From NCBI RefSeq assembly GCF_029854215.1, contig NZ_CP122961.1, forward strand, positions 3,844,001-3,908,000: a stretch of DNA of 64,000 nt, in the 5' to 3' direction. This document shows, piece after piece, positions 49,002 through 59,922 of this stretch. This DNA is from Halomonas alkaliantarctica (GTDB taxonomy: Bacteria; Pseudomonadota; Gammaproteobacteria; Pseudomonadales; Halomonadaceae). Both the position numbers and the translations under genes were made by a program. Position 1 is the stretch's first letter. Each line of letters opens with the position of its first letter. The notes under the pieces are model-generated. The model searched no databases. It saw only the letters and a list, made by a program, of their open reading frames with translations, and was not told the DNA's origin.

Positions 49002-50750
49002 CTACTCTTGATGCAGCCACTTCTCGAACGCCGCTGGCGATAGCGGCTTGGCGATGAGGTACCCCTGGGCTTCGTCACAACCCAACTGAACGAGTCGACG
49101 GTAGACAGCATCGTTCTCTATCCCTTCAGCCACCACGCGGTAGCCCAGGTTATGAGCCATTGAAATCATTGAGGCGACCAGCGTCGCGGCGCGCTCATCA
49201 TGGTCTAGATGGGTGATGAAGCGGCGATCAATTTTCACGGTATGGGCGGGAATTTCGTGCAGGTAGGAGAGGCTGCTGTAACCGGTTCCAAAATCGTCAA
49301 TGGCAACCCGCAGCCCAGCCGCTATCAGCGCCTTGAGCTGTTCAATCGCCATCTCGCCCTGGCCAACTAGCGCGCTTTCAGTCAGTTCCACCTCCAGGTT
49401 GGCTTTCGGTAGTGCCATATGCGCCATCTCTCCCAGTAATCGCAGGGTAAAATGCTCTTCCTCAAGATTGGTCGCTGACACATTAACCGAAATCCGCAGT
49501 GTCTCACCCTGTCGATACCACACCGCCGCCTGGTGAATGGTATGCCGCAACACCCATTGCGTGAGTGGTTTAACCATAGGCGTATGTTCAATCAATGGGA
49601 TAAACTCGTCGGGCGATAAATCACCCACGATTGGATGGCGCCAGCGCAACAATGCTTCAGCTCCCGTACATTCACCACTATCAAGACAGAGACGCGGTTG
49701 AAAAACCAGGTAAAGCTCATCCTCGTTTTCTAGCGCTCGACCAATATCGTTCAGCAGCATATAACGCCGTTGGTAATCGGTATCCAGTTCCAAGGAGAAT
49801 AGCCCCGCCCCCTTTCTCGCCTGGCGAGCATCTAGGCAAGCGGCGTAGGCGCTTCGCAAAATATCTGCAGCCGCCATCTCGCCCAGACAAAATGGTGCGA
49901 TACCTACAGTGGGACGAACCAATACCGGCACTGCGCGGGCAGATTCCAGCGCTAGCAGCGCCTGACGCAGCCGCAGCGCCTCCGTCAATAAGTATGTATC
50001 GCTCGCGTGGTTTACCAGATGTACGAATTGGCAACCACCCAAGTGGTAGAGCTTCACCCCCGAGCCGATGGCCTGTTGCAAGCAACGGGCGGCAACTCTC
50101 ACTAAGTCGTCGAGGTAAGTGGGCCCCAAGGTTCGATGAAGTGCACTGATCTCGCTAACATCGACCACCTCGGTCAACAGCGCCACTCTCCATTCCTTTG
50201 GTAAATCCCGCTGCATATCCTGCAAATCTTCAGCAAACTGGTTACGGTTAGGAAGGCCTGTTAACGGATCAACCCTGCCAAAAGCGTGCTGCAGCTCAAT
50301 TTGCGCCATCACCAGAGCGGCTAGATCGCGTAGCATTGCCTGCTCCTGCTCGGAGAACTCACGTGGCTGGGTGTCGAGCACGCATATCGCGCCCAGGGTA
50401 TGGCCTTCTCGCGTTATAAGCGGTGCGCCCGCATAAAAACGGATACCGCTCTTTGCCAGGTAGCTATTTCGATAGTGGTCAGAGTCAATAAGGTCGGGAA
50501 TGACAAGGATTTGTGAGGCATCGCAAACCTCTCCACAGGGAGCCATTTCTCGGGGGATCTCCCAATGTTCGACCCCCACTCTGGACTTGAACCACTGGCG
50601 GTTTTCGTCGGTAAACGAAACGGCGGCAATCGGCAAACCAAGTAGCTGGCTAGCCATTCGCGTTATTCGATCAAAACCCTCACTTGGGGAGGTATCCAGC
50701 AAGTTTAGCTGGCGGAGTGCGAACAGACGATCCTGTTCCTGGGCTTTCAT
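49002..50750 (-). CDS. GAF-GGDEF(degenerate)-EAL phosphodiesterase
   Basis: 582-aa soluble protein. A GAF domain (about 20-150; APCGEVCDASQILVIPDLID) is followed by a GGDEF-like domain (about 165-320) and EAL (about 330-580). The cyclase signature is degraded to GGCQF (LYHLGGCQFVHLV), so synthesis of c-di-GMP is not expected; the domain may bind GTP or be structural. The EAL domain is intact (GAEALLRW, NVSATNLEEEHF, VELTESAL, DDFGTGYSSLSYL, VKIDRRFI, VAEGIEN), so c-di-GMP hydrolysis is likely. The ribosome site is weak. Confidence 0.9.
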   Translation of the reverse strand: MKAQEQDRLFALRQLNLLDTSPSEGFDRITRMASQLLGLPIAAVSFTDENRQWFKSRVGVEHWEIPREMAPCGEVCDASQILVIPDLIDSDHYRNSYLAKSGIRFYAGAPLITREGHTLGAICVLDTQPREFSEQEQAMLRDLAALVMAQIELQHAFGRVDPLTGLPNRNQFAEDLQDMQRDLPKEWRVALLTEVVDVSEISALHRTLGPTYLDDLVRVAARCLQQAIGSGVKLYHLGGCQFVHLVNHASDTYLLTEALRLRQALLALESARAVPVLVRPTVGIAPFCLGEMAAADILRSAYAACLDARQARKGAGLFSLELDTDYQRRYMLLNDIGRALENEDELYLVFQPRLCLDSGECTGAEALLRWRHPIVGDLSPDEFIPLIEHTPMVKPLTQWVLRHTIHQAAVWYRQGETLRISVNVSATNLEEEHFTLRLLGEMAHMALPKANLEVELTESALVGQGEMAIEQLKALIAAGLRVAIDDFGTGYSSLSYLHEIPAHTVKIDRRFITHLDHDERAATLVASMISMAHNLGYRVVAEGIENDAVYRRLVQLGCDEAQGYLIAKPLSPAAFEKWLHQE

Positions 50751-51064
50751 GAATGCAAACCTAAACGGATATCAACACTGGTCTTTACTAATATATAACA
50801 GTCCCATAAAAAAATGGCATCGGATATGTTCTTTTTTCTGAAACTACTTTTTGTTTAATAATCACCAGGATACTACCAGTATTGATGATCTAGCGAAGGG
50901 CATGTGGAAATTTTAAGAGGCAAAAAACCAAAAACTCATAATAAACTACCATTTATTGCAACATATGGAACAGCAGTAACGTGGTGTTTTACAACGTGGC
51001 AAGGTACGTTTAATCACCCAAACTATTTAACTTAATAGCTAATGAGAAGAAGGTTGCTTAATCA
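50751..51064. other. Divergent gap between EAL gene and NYN gene
   Basis: 314 bp, AT-rich, with no coding frame, hairpin or clear dyad that I could support. It must hold the promoters of both divergent genes. Confidence 0.5.
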
Positions 51065-51541
51065 ATGACGAAAGTTGCCATATTTATTGATATACAAAAT
51101 GTTTATTACACCGTGCGTGAAGCCTATGGCCGCAATTTTGATTACAACAAGTTTTGGGCCCAAGCAACCGCCAACAGAGAGGTCGTGAAAGCTGTTTGCT
51201 ATGCCATAGACCGAGGTGACCAAAAACAGCGAGAGTTTCAAAATATACTCAGAGCGATTGGTTTTGAGGTAAAGTTAAAACCCTTTATTCAGCGCTCGGA
51301 CGGCTCAGCAAAAGGTGATTGGGATGTAGGCATCGCGCTTGACGCGATAGAGTACGCTGAACAGGCAGATATTATTGTGTTGGTATCGGGCGATGGCGAC
51401 TTTGATCTTCTAGTCGCAAAAATCCGTGTTAAACATGGCAAAAAAGTGGAAGTTTATGGCGTTCCTCAATTAACTGCAGCGTCACTAATAAATGAGGCCA
51501 GCGAGTTTATAGGGATAGATAAAGCGCTTCTGTTAAGTTAA
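51065..51541 (+). CDS. NYN-domain (LabA/DUF88-like) putative RNase
   Basis: 158-aa single-domain protein of the NYN/PIN-like fold. Conserved acidic residues lie in VAIFIDIQNVYYT (Asp near 9), KGDWDVGIALDAIEYA (about 84-95) and LVSGDGDFDLLVAKIR (about 115-121), the pattern of metal-dependent nucleases of the LabA family. GVPQLTAASLINEASEFIGI closes the domain. Relatives are annotated as RNases or stress proteins, but few have known targets. It is a single gene, and no toxin-antitoxin partner is adjacent. Confidence 0.85.
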   Translation: MTKVAIFIDIQNVYYTVREAYGRNFDYNKFWAQATANREVVKAVCYAIDRGDQKQREFQNILRAIGFEVKLKPFIQRSDGSAKGDWDVGIALDAIEYAEQADIIVLVSGDGDFDLLVAKIRVKHGKKVEVYGVPQLTAASLINEASEFIGIDKALLLS

Positions 51542-53224
<1,683 letters not shown>

Positions 53225-53265
53225 TCGTCTTTATTTTATAAAACGCTTATACTGTAAAAGCACGC

Positions 53266-53298
53266 AGTCCTTCCTTTATTGGGGAAGGACTGTTTTTT
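53266..53298 (+). terminator. Rho-independent terminator of gdhA
   Basis: AGTCCTTCC and GGAAGGACT form a 9-bp perfect stem with an eight-base loop, followed by GTTTTTT, about 40 bp after the gdhA stop. Confidence 0.9.
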
Positions 53299-53335
53299 AT
53301 TGGTTCAAACTAATTACTTGCTAAGGAGTATCATC

Positions 53336-53749
53336 ATGGGCCAACGTCCTGCCATTATTATTAATCGTCTCGATGCCGAGCGTCTCCAGCGCTTGATCGA
53401 CAATGCATCCGATAAAGACATGGCCGTGGCAGAGCTACTTGAGGAAGAGTTATCGCGAGGCGAAGTCTGCGACCCCGAGGATATTCCGGATGACGTGGTC
53501 AGTATGAATAGCCAGGTTCGCTTCACTGACCTCACGCGTGGGATTAAGATGATTCGGACCCTGGTTTACCCGCACTCTCTGGAAAGCGTAGCGGATGGCA
53601 TTTCGGTCATGGCGCCCATTGGCGCGGCACTGATCGGCCTAAAAGTAGGTGACATTATCGAATGGCCGCTACCTAATAATACCGAAACACGGCTGCGTAT
53701 CGATGCTATTTATTGGCAGCCCGAGCGCGAAAAACAGTTTCACCGTTAA
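53336..53749 (+). CDS. rnk: Nucleoside diphosphate kinase regulator Rnk
   Basis: 137-aa protein, close to E. coli Rnk (136). A short N-terminal coiled-coil part (INRLDAERLQRLIDNA) precedes a GreA/GreB-like C-terminal domain (VSMNSQVRFTDL; then LVYPHSL, ISVMAPIGAALIGLKVGDII, EWPLP). Rnk binds RNA polymerase near the secondary channel and affects NDP kinase levels. The ATG at 53336 has AAGGAG upstream; the in-frame start at 53279 lies inside the gdhA terminator and is rejected. Confidence 0.92.
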   Translation: MGQRPAIIINRLDAERLQRLIDNASDKDMAVAELLEEELSRGEVCDPEDIPDDVVSMNSQVRFTDLTRGIKMIRTLVYPHSLESVADGISVMAPIGAALIGLKVGDIIEWPLPNNTETRLRIDAIYWQPEREKQFHR

Positions 53750-53829
53750 GCTGCGTAAGGGGATAGGCGGATATCAGATAAAAAAGACTTCATTCTTTTA
53801 ATCAAAAATCATGAAAAATTGAAGTTTGT

Positions 53830-53851
53830 GGCATCACTACTACGTGATGCC
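53830..53851. other. Stem-loop between rnk and the methyltransferase gene
   Basis: GGCATCAC-TACTAC-GTGATGCC, an 8-bp perfect stem between two convergent genes. On the minus strand the following DNA is T-rich (CTTCAATTTTTC about 8-20 bases on), so it may end the methyltransferase transcript. Confidence 0.4.
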
Positions 53852-53951
53852 AATGGGTTTATAGAAAATAATAGAACGTCTTTACTCGGCTAAATTAAAA
53901 CTAACGAACTTAAATAAACATACTAAAACGTTGATTAGCTGCTGCTAGTCG

Positions 53952-54845
53952 TTACCCTTTTTCGCTCAAGCGCTTGGCCAAAGCGGCGATATGAGCGGGG
54001 CCCACTTCGCAGCAGCCGCCAATGGCCGTTGCCCCCTGTTCAACCCATTTTATTGCATGCTCAGTGTAGGCGGCAGGATCAAGATCCGTGCGCGACGCTA
54101 GCTTATCGACGGTGCCACCGGGCTGGAGCGGCACCACAGAGATAAAGCCGTTCGCGTAGCCGCCGAACGGCACGTTGAGCGTAGCAAGCTCACCCATGGC
54201 AGTCGTCACCGCTTCGGGCACTGAACAATTGACCATTATTCGCTCGGCGCCAAGGGCCGCGACCTCGCGGGCCGCATCGACTAGCGATTCCCCCGAGCGC
54301 AAACGCGTACCATCGCTGTCATCCACAGTGAAAGCCACCCATACCGGGCGCTGGCTCTCCATCGCTGCGATGGTCGCGGCACGTGCCTCACGGATAAGCG
54401 ACATCGTTTCGCACACAAAAAGATCGACTCCGTCTACCTGGCGCGCCACTATACGTTGGTAATCACTTAGGCAGGTGGCGTCGTCCGGCACACTACCTGC
54501 ATGATAACTCGCGACCAATGGCGGCAGGCAGCCCGCAATGCGCACCGCCCGACCGCTTTCCTCACGCGCCTGATGGGCAGCGCTAAGCGCCGCCGTATAC
54601 AACGGCTCGAACATTCTGGCGTCGCCATCACGAGCCAAGCGAAGTGGGGTGGCGCTGTAAGTGTTGAGCTTAATCACCTGGGCGCCTGCCTCAATGAAAT
54701 CACGGTGGGCAGCAGTGACCAAATGGGGCTCGTCGAGCATGACCTGGGCGGACCACAGCGGCGAAACAGGTCGGCTGCTGCGTTTTCTAAGTTCCTGTCC
54801 CATGCCCCCATCTAGCAGTACTACGTTTCCTCTATCAGACATCAT
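53952..54845 (-). CDS. Homocysteine S-methyltransferase family protein
   Basis: 297-aa single-domain enzyme of the pfam02574 type. The start VVLLDGGMGQELRKR is typical. The zinc cysteines are in ERIMVNCSVPEAV (about 202) and in IGGCCEVGPAHIAAL (two Cys, about 280). Such enzymes move a methyl group from S-methylmethionine or a betaine to homocysteine, giving methionine. The start is one of two adjacent ATGs at 54845 and 54842, with AAGGA upstream; a TTG at 54848 is less likely. It is 51 bp downstream of an MFS carrier gene, so the pair may import and use a methyl donor. Confidence 0.88.
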   Translation of the reverse strand: MMSDRGNVVLLDGGMGQELRKRSSRPVSPLWSAQVMLDEPHLVTAAHRDFIEAGAQVIKLNTYSATPLRLARDGDARMFEPLYTAALSAAHQAREESGRAVRIAGCLPPLVASYHAGSVPDDATCLSDYQRIVARQVDGVDLFVCETMSLIREARAATIAAMESQRPVWVAFTVDDSDGTRLRSGESLVDAAREVAALGAERIMVNCSVPEAVTTAMGELATLNVPFGGYANGFISVVPLQPGGTVDKLASRTDLDPAAYTEHAIKWVEQGATAIGGCCEVGPAHIAALAKRLSEKG

Positions 54846-54896
54846 CAAGTCATTATCCTTCTCTGGGTTGTTGCCGGGATGACTGCAACACAGCGA

Positions 54897-56183
54897 TTAG
54901 GCCGTACCGGTTTCTTCTGAAACGGGTTCAATAGGTTCGCCATCTTCGTCCAGCAGCTGATGATCGAAGGCTGCTTGAAGGCCGGTATCTTCAGCCGGTA
55001 GCGGCTGTGGCTCTTCTTCCTCAGCCCAATAGTCTATATGGCCCGGATACATGGGCGATAAAACCGCAACCAGGATGCCTATCACGGAGAAGATCGCAAA
55101 GGCATTCGCATACCCAAATCCATCGACCAGCACGCCAACCACCGGAGAGCCCACTGCCTGACCAAGCGCACAGGCCATAAAGGGTAGCACCGGCCCCATG
55201 GATAGACGCCCCGGCAGTAGCCGAATGCCGGTCATTAAGTACAGCCCCGTTAGGCTCATATAGGCAAGCCCAAAAACCATCGCAGAAAACATCGCCAGCA
55301 CTAGCTGGCTTGGGCTAGCGGCCAGCAATACCAGGCTTGAAGAGAGCATCATCAACATCAATGCCTGGGTAATAGGAGGATTATTGCGGTCGGCTAAATC
55401 ACTCACCACAGCACCGCCAAGCCCCGCAATACCGACTGCGAACCAAAGCCAGCCGGTTTGACCAGGGGGCAATGCCCCAAGGGTAACCACCAGATCGGGA
55501 GCGAAAAGCCAGTAAGGGGAAGAAACAAACCCCATGGCGAAGGCGAACAGCGAAAGCCGAATGAGCCGCGACCACTGCAACCGGGTAATAGGCGGCGGTG
55601 GTGCCGCATTGGCTGGAATTACTCGAGACACTGAAGGGATGAAATACCACGCCGCTAAGACCCCCATAGTGGTCAGAACCGCAAATATCGTATAGGTCAG
55701 GCGCCATGCATCAGAGAGAAATACAACCGTCGGCACCGCCACGATAATACCGACGCTGGTACCTGCATTCATGATGGAGCTGACTCGCCCGTGCATCGTC
55801 CGGCTCACCAGCGCCTGCATGGCAGCGGTGAGCGCGGGCATCATCAACCCGGTGCAAATCCCGCAGATAAATACCCCCACCCCGAGCGATAGTGCGTCCG
55901 AGGCCTGACTGATCAGCCCCAGGCCAGCAACGCCGAACACACCCGAGAGCACCGCCAGGTTACGCGCCCCGAGTCGATGCGCAGCAAGCGGCGCTACCAG
56001 TGTGGCCAGCACGAAACTGATAAACGGAAGCGCCCCGATGACCCCGATAAGATAGGGTGTGAGTGCCAGCTCGGCGCTGATGGAAGGTACAAACAGGCCA
56101 AATGCAAAACGCGCCAGCCCGTAACTAATGGCGACCAGCGCGGCACCGAAAATGGCAAACCCCATGTTCGACAAGGTCTTCAT
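54897..56183 (-). CDS. MFS transporter
   Basis: 428-aa major facilitator protein with twelve helices. The first half starts SYGLARFAFGLFVPSISAEL and has the loop AAHRLGARNLAVLSG; the C-terminal tail is acidic (about 385-428). This start resembles YbfB/CynX-like carriers. GGAGGTG lies six bases before the ATG. The methyltransferase gene follows on the same strand, which suggests a methylated compound as substrate, but nothing in the sequence proves it. Confidence 0.87.
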   Translation of the reverse strand: MKTLSNMGFAIFGAALVAISYGLARFAFGLFVPSISAELALTPYLIGVIGALPFISFVLATLVAPLAAHRLGARNLAVLSGVFGVAGLGLISQASDALSLGVGVFICGICTGLMMPALTAAMQALVSRTMHGRVSSIMNAGTSVGIIVAVPTVVFLSDAWRLTYTIFAVLTTMGVLAAWYFIPSVSRVIPANAAPPPPITRLQWSRLIRLSLFAFAMGFVSSPYWLFAPDLVVTLGALPPGQTGWLWFAVGIAGLGGAVVSDLADRNNPPITQALMLMMLSSSLVLLAASPSQLVLAMFSAMVFGLAYMSLTGLYLMTGIRLLPGRLSMGPVLPFMACALGQAVGSPVVGVLVDGFGYANAFAIFSVIGILVAVLSPMYPGHIDYWAEEEEPQPLPAEDTGLQAAFDHQLLDEDGEPIEPVSEETGTA

Positions 56184-56367
56184 ATTGACACCTCCACGGC
56201 CGCTTGCTGCATGAATAGAAGCCTGCTCAGCTCATTGTCGTAGCAACCTTCGTGATGAGCAATCCAGATCAACGGTCATCCACCGAAGTAGTTTTCGAGA
56301 TAATGGCTATCGCCCTCCTTTGCGATTGCTCTATAGTCGAGAGACGCTAACCGGATCCTCCTCACCT

Positions 56368-57234
56368 ATGGCCGTTGACTTACAAGCGCTTTACCCCAAA
56401 CTGATTCATCTGATGCTGGACACGATCTTCGTTGTCGATGCAGACAACCAGATCATCTTTGTGAGTGATGCCTGTGAGTCACTGCTCGGTTACTTTCCCG
56501 ACGAATTGATAGGCACCCTGATCACCCACTACATGCACCCTGATGATCTAGCGGCCACGAAGGTCTCCATTGTCCGGGTGATGAACGGCAAGCCCCATAT
56601 CGATTTCCGCAATCGTTATATCAGCAAAGATGGCAATATCGTCCACATCCTATGGTCTGCCCGCTGGTATGAGGAAGAGAGAGTGCGGGTCGGTGTCGCG
56701 CGAAATGTGACCGCCCTTATGCAGGCCGAAGAAGAACTACGCCACCTCGCCCATCATGACCCGCTGACCAAACTGACTAACCGAGCGCTATTCTATGATC
56801 GGCTAGTCTCGGGCCTAAGCGTGGCCCATCGCTACCAGAGCAACTTGGCGTTACTGTTTCTGGATATTAACGATTTCAAAGGCATTAATGATGTTCATGG
56901 ACATGCGGTGGGAGACCGAGTGCTCTGCACGGTAGCTAGACGGTTGGAAGGCTGTGTTCGTGAGACGGATACGGTCGCTCGCATGGGCGGTGATGAATTC
57001 ACGATTCTGTTAACAGATATAAAGACAACGAACGCCGTTGAGGAAAAGGTCGAGCAGATCCTAATGGTAATGAACGAGCCACTCGGGGCTGAATTCGGCG
57101 ACGTCAGAATGCCAACCTGCAGTATCGGCGTGGCCTGCTATCCCGCCGACGGCAGAGATGCCGATACCTTGTTAAACCATGCAGACAGCCATATGTATCA
57201 GATCAAAAGGCGCAGTCATGATCTTGCCCAGTAA
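56368..57234 (+). CDS. PAS-GGDEF diguanylate cyclase
   Basis: About 288 aa. A PAS domain (about 12-115; LDTIFVVDADNQIIFVSDAC, then GRVGVARNVTAL-type PAC end) is followed by a GGDEF domain (about 125-285). The active-site signature GGDEF is intact in ARMGGDEFTILL. The inhibitory site RxxD is present five residues before it (RETD), so feedback by c-di-GMP is expected. The ATG at 56368 begins just before PAS but lacks a clear ribosome site; an upstream TTG at 56320 is the alternative. No membrane segments, so the enzyme is cytoplasmic. Confidence 0.88.
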   Translation: MAVDLQALYPKLIHLMLDTIFVVDADNQIIFVSDACESLLGYFPDELIGTLITHYMHPDDLAATKVSIVRVMNGKPHIDFRNRYISKDGNIVHILWSARWYEEERVRVGVARNVTALMQAEEELRHLAHHDPLTKLTNRALFYDRLVSGLSVAHRYQSNLALLFLDINDFKGINDVHGHAVGDRVLCTVARRLEGCVRETDTVARMGGDEFTILLTDIKTTNAVEEKVEQILMVMNEPLGAEFGDVRMPTCSIGVACYPADGRDADTLLNHADSHMYQIKRRSHDLAQ

Positions 57235-57443
57235 CAGTGGAAACCTCAAAAATGTAATACGCTACGATGAGGTGAACCATGACAAGATCGACAACAGGCA
57301 ACTGCAAGCACAGTGAATTGGTATGACCAGCCCAGAGGTAGTTGAAGCCGAATGATCGCTTAAACCTGTGCCCACTCTTGCTGGGTAAGGTCACTCGGCA
57401 ACACCTTTAAATATCGGGCAGTTATTCAGAAAGCACCCACATT

Positions 57444-58688
57444 TCAGCCTAAATCGTTATCGAGGCTTTTTAGGGCTTCTTGAATCACTTGGCAGCCGTT
57501 GGTTGCTTGCTGTGGAGTGATACTTTCTTCCGGACAATGGCTTCTACCCTCATGGCACGGAACAAACAGCATGCCAGTCGGCGCGATTTTTGCCATATAG
57601 ACGGCGTCATGACCGGCACCACTGGTTAAACTCATGGCCTTCAAACCGGTGGTTTGAGCGGCCTCCCAAACCTTTGATTGAATGAGCTCTGCACAAGGAG
57701 TGGGAAGACCCTCGCTAAGCGGTGTAGCGACAATCTCAATACCAAGCGTTGAAGCATCGCGCTTTGCTTGATCGAGAATCGGATGAAAGAAGCTCTGGAG
57801 CAGATGAGAATCATTGCTACGTACTTCAAGTACCATCTCAACCCGCTCTGGAATTGCGTTGGTAGCATTGGGGAAGACGTTAAGGCGGCCCACCGTGGCT
57901 ACCAGGTAATTGTCGCCGGTGCTCTGATCCAGTGCTGATTGCTGAATGGCTTTGATCAACCCTGCGGCTTCAGCCAGTGCGTCACGACGCAGCTCCATCG
58001 GTGTAGTGCCTGCGTGATCAGCCTGACCAGAAACTACAATGTCGTAGCGGTGAATACCGACGATATCACTCACGACGCCTATGGGCACGTGGTTCTCTTC
58101 CAGCACGCGTCCCTGTTCGATGTGCAACTCCAAAAAAGCCGCAATATCACCCTGCTTGCGCAATGGAGCACTCAAGGCTTCCGGGGTGCCACCCATACGA
58201 CGAATGGCATCTCCCAATCGCTCACCGCCAGGCTCACATAAATTGAGCATTTCGTGTGAAAGATCCCCCACCATTCCGCGGCTACCGACGCATGAGATGC
58301 CGTACTCGCTGGGCTCCTCGGAGAGAAAGTCGATCACCTCAACATCATGACGCAATTGAATTCTCGATTCTGCTAGGCTCTGCACAGCTTCAAGGCCAGC
58401 GAGAACGCCGAGGATTCCGTCATAGCGCCCACCACTGGGTACTGTATCGATATGGCTTCCTAAAACCAGAGGCGCTAGCGCAGGCTCACTGCCGGGCAGA
58501 GTGCCAATCAGATTGCCTGCATCGTCTAGTCGAGTAGCGAGACCAGCGGACTGCATGGCACATTTGAGCCAGTCACGCCCTTCCTGATAGCGGTCCGTGA
58601 AGGCACGGCGTGTCCAAGGTTGGTCAGGGTCGGTAATCGTCGACAGCGCCTCGAGGTTCTGCCACAGGCGTTCGCCGTTGATGGCCAT
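57444..58688 (-). CDS. M20 hydrolase: N-carbamoyl-amino acid/allantoate amidohydrolase-like
   Basis: 414-aa zinc enzyme of the HyuC/AllC group. Metal ligands are in VLGSHIDTVPSGGRYDGILG (His, Asp), DFLSEEPSEYG (Glu pair) and FLELHIEQGRVLEE (His); the C-terminal ligand is in FVPCHEGRSHCPEE. SGAGHDAVYMAKIAPTGMLF and VGRLNVFPNATNAIPERVE are typical of carbamoylases. It removes a carbamoyl or ureido group from an amino-acid-like substrate. It is the last gene of the tct operon, 11 bp after the ArgE-like gene. AAGGAAG precedes the ATG. Confidence 0.88.
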   Translation of the reverse strand: MAINGERLWQNLEALSTITDPDQPWTRRAFTDRYQEGRDWLKCAMQSAGLATRLDDAGNLIGTLPGSEPALAPLVLGSHIDTVPSGGRYDGILGVLAGLEAVQSLAESRIQLRHDVEVIDFLSEEPSEYGISCVGSRGMVGDLSHEMLNLCEPGGERLGDAIRRMGGTPEALSAPLRKQGDIAAFLELHIEQGRVLEENHVPIGVVSDIVGIHRYDIVVSGQADHAGTTPMELRRDALAEAAGLIKAIQQSALDQSTGDNYLVATVGRLNVFPNATNAIPERVEMVLEVRSNDSHLLQSFFHPILDQAKRDASTLGIEIVATPLSEGLPTPCAELIQSKVWEAAQTTGLKAMSLTSGAGHDAVYMAKIAPTGMLFVPCHEGRSHCPEESITPQQATNGCQVIQEALKSLDNDLG

Positions 58689-58699
58689 AAATAGCTTCC

Positions 58700-59890
58700 T
58701 TATCCGCGTGTCATCCAGTCACCAAGGGTGTCGAAGAATTCAAGACACTGGGTCAATTGATCAATTTCGATGAATTCATCGGGCTTGTGTGCCTGGCGGA
58801 TAGAGCCCGGGCCAATGATCACGGATGGAATGCCGCCGTCAATCTCGAACACACCGCCCTCGGAACCATAAGAGACCTTGCCGCCACGCGGAGGCAAAAT
58901 TGGCTCAAGGCGCTGAAATAACTCGCTGCCAGTGGCATCGTCCATAGCGGGGTAAGAAAAACGCTCCTGCCACTCGATGCCAGCTGCTGAAGAGACTTGC
59001 CGCATCTCTGGCAACAAAGTTGCCTCCACCTCGTCAATTAACGCTTGCATATCGACCCAAGCAGCCTGCTGGTCGATACTCCGGAGCTCGAAAACAAACT
59101 CGCATGTATCAGGCGTCACATTGGTCGCCACCCCACCGTTGATCAAAGTAGCCAACGCAGTGGCATGGGGAACGCTGAAGTCATGGTCGAACGGCCCCTC
59201 GCGCTCGTATCGTCGTGATCGGTCACTGATCATGGCGATAATACGTGACGCATATTCCACGGCATTGACGTGCTGTGGCGAAAAGGAAGAATGCCCCCCC
59301 TCGCCTCGCACCGTGACCTGCATAGCAATTTTTCCCTTCTGGCCGTTGATCAGATGCATTTCGCTAGGCTCGCCGATGATCGCTAGGCCTGGTGGAACCT
59401 CCAACTCAGCCAGGTGCTTCGCTATTGCCGGAGCACCCAGACAGCCCACTTCCTCGTCATGGGAGAAACAGAAATAGAAGGGACGCTTCAGTGGTCCCTG
59501 TATCAGTGCCGGCGCCGCCGCCATTACACAAGCTGCAAAGCCCTTCATGTCACAACTACCGCGCCCGTATAACCGACTACCCCGCTGCTCCATATCGAAA
59601 GGAGCGCTTGACCAACGGTCAGGGTTAGCCGGCACCACATCGGTATGCCCGGAAAGTACGATACCAGGCACATCCTTTGGACCAATTCTGGCGATCAGGT
59701 TGGCTTTTTCGCCACTTGTGTCATAAAGCACCGTGGTTTCCATACCTAGCTCGTCAAAGTAACGCTTCAAGTACGCAATAATGTCGAGATTAGAATTGGC
59801 ACTCGTCGTATCAAAGCCGATCAGCTCGTCAAGATAAGAAACGGCAGATGCAAGACGAGGATGATCTTGGCGCTGGGCGCTGGCAGACAT
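58700..59890 (-). CDS. ArgE/DapE-family deacylase (acetylornithine deacetylase-like)
   Basis: 396-aa M20 peptidase-fold deacylase. Metal and catalytic sites: VLSGHTDVVPANPDRW (His, Asp), LYGRGSCDMKGFAACVMAA (Asp), SHDEEVGCLGAP (catalytic Glu-Glu), AIIGEPSEMHLINGQKGK (Glu). The lid domain is at about 190-305. This is the acetylornithine deacetylase layout, but the setting in a catabolic TTT operon suggests it deacylates an imported N-acyl amino acid rather than serving arginine synthesis. AAGGA lies before the ATG. Confidence 0.88.
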   Translation of the reverse strand: MSASAQRQDHPRLASAVSYLDELIGFDTTSANSNLDIIAYLKRYFDELGMETTVLYDTSGEKANLIARIGPKDVPGIVLSGHTDVVPANPDRWSSAPFDMEQRGSRLYGRGSCDMKGFAACVMAAAPALIQGPLKRPFYFCFSHDEEVGCLGAPAIAKHLAELEVPPGLAIIGEPSEMHLINGQKGKIAMQVTVRGEGGHSSFSPQHVNAVEYASRIIAMISDRSRRYEREGPFDHDFSVPHATALATLINGGVATNVTPDTCEFVFELRSIDQQAAWVDMQALIDEVEATLLPEMRQVSSAAGIEWQERFSYPAMDDATGSELFQRLEPILPPRGGKVSYGSEGGVFEIDGGIPSVIIGPGSIRQAHKPDEFIEIDQLTQCLEFFDTLGDWMTRG

Positions 59891-59922
59891 AACGTCTAAT
59901 CCTTGTTAGAAAGTGAGAGGAA

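Noticed and set aside
48857..49111. 84-aa open frame at the end of the EAL gene
   Set aside because: Its first half overlaps the EAL coding sequence in another frame. The other half (about 48860-49001) reads weakly protein-like but has no start of its own or known family.
57235..57443. Possible transposase or regulator relic between the cyclase and the M20 hydrolase
   Set aside because: On the minus strand a short stretch (LPSDLTQQEWAQV) resembles starts of some transposases, but it is only 13 codons before a stop and nothing around it supports an element.
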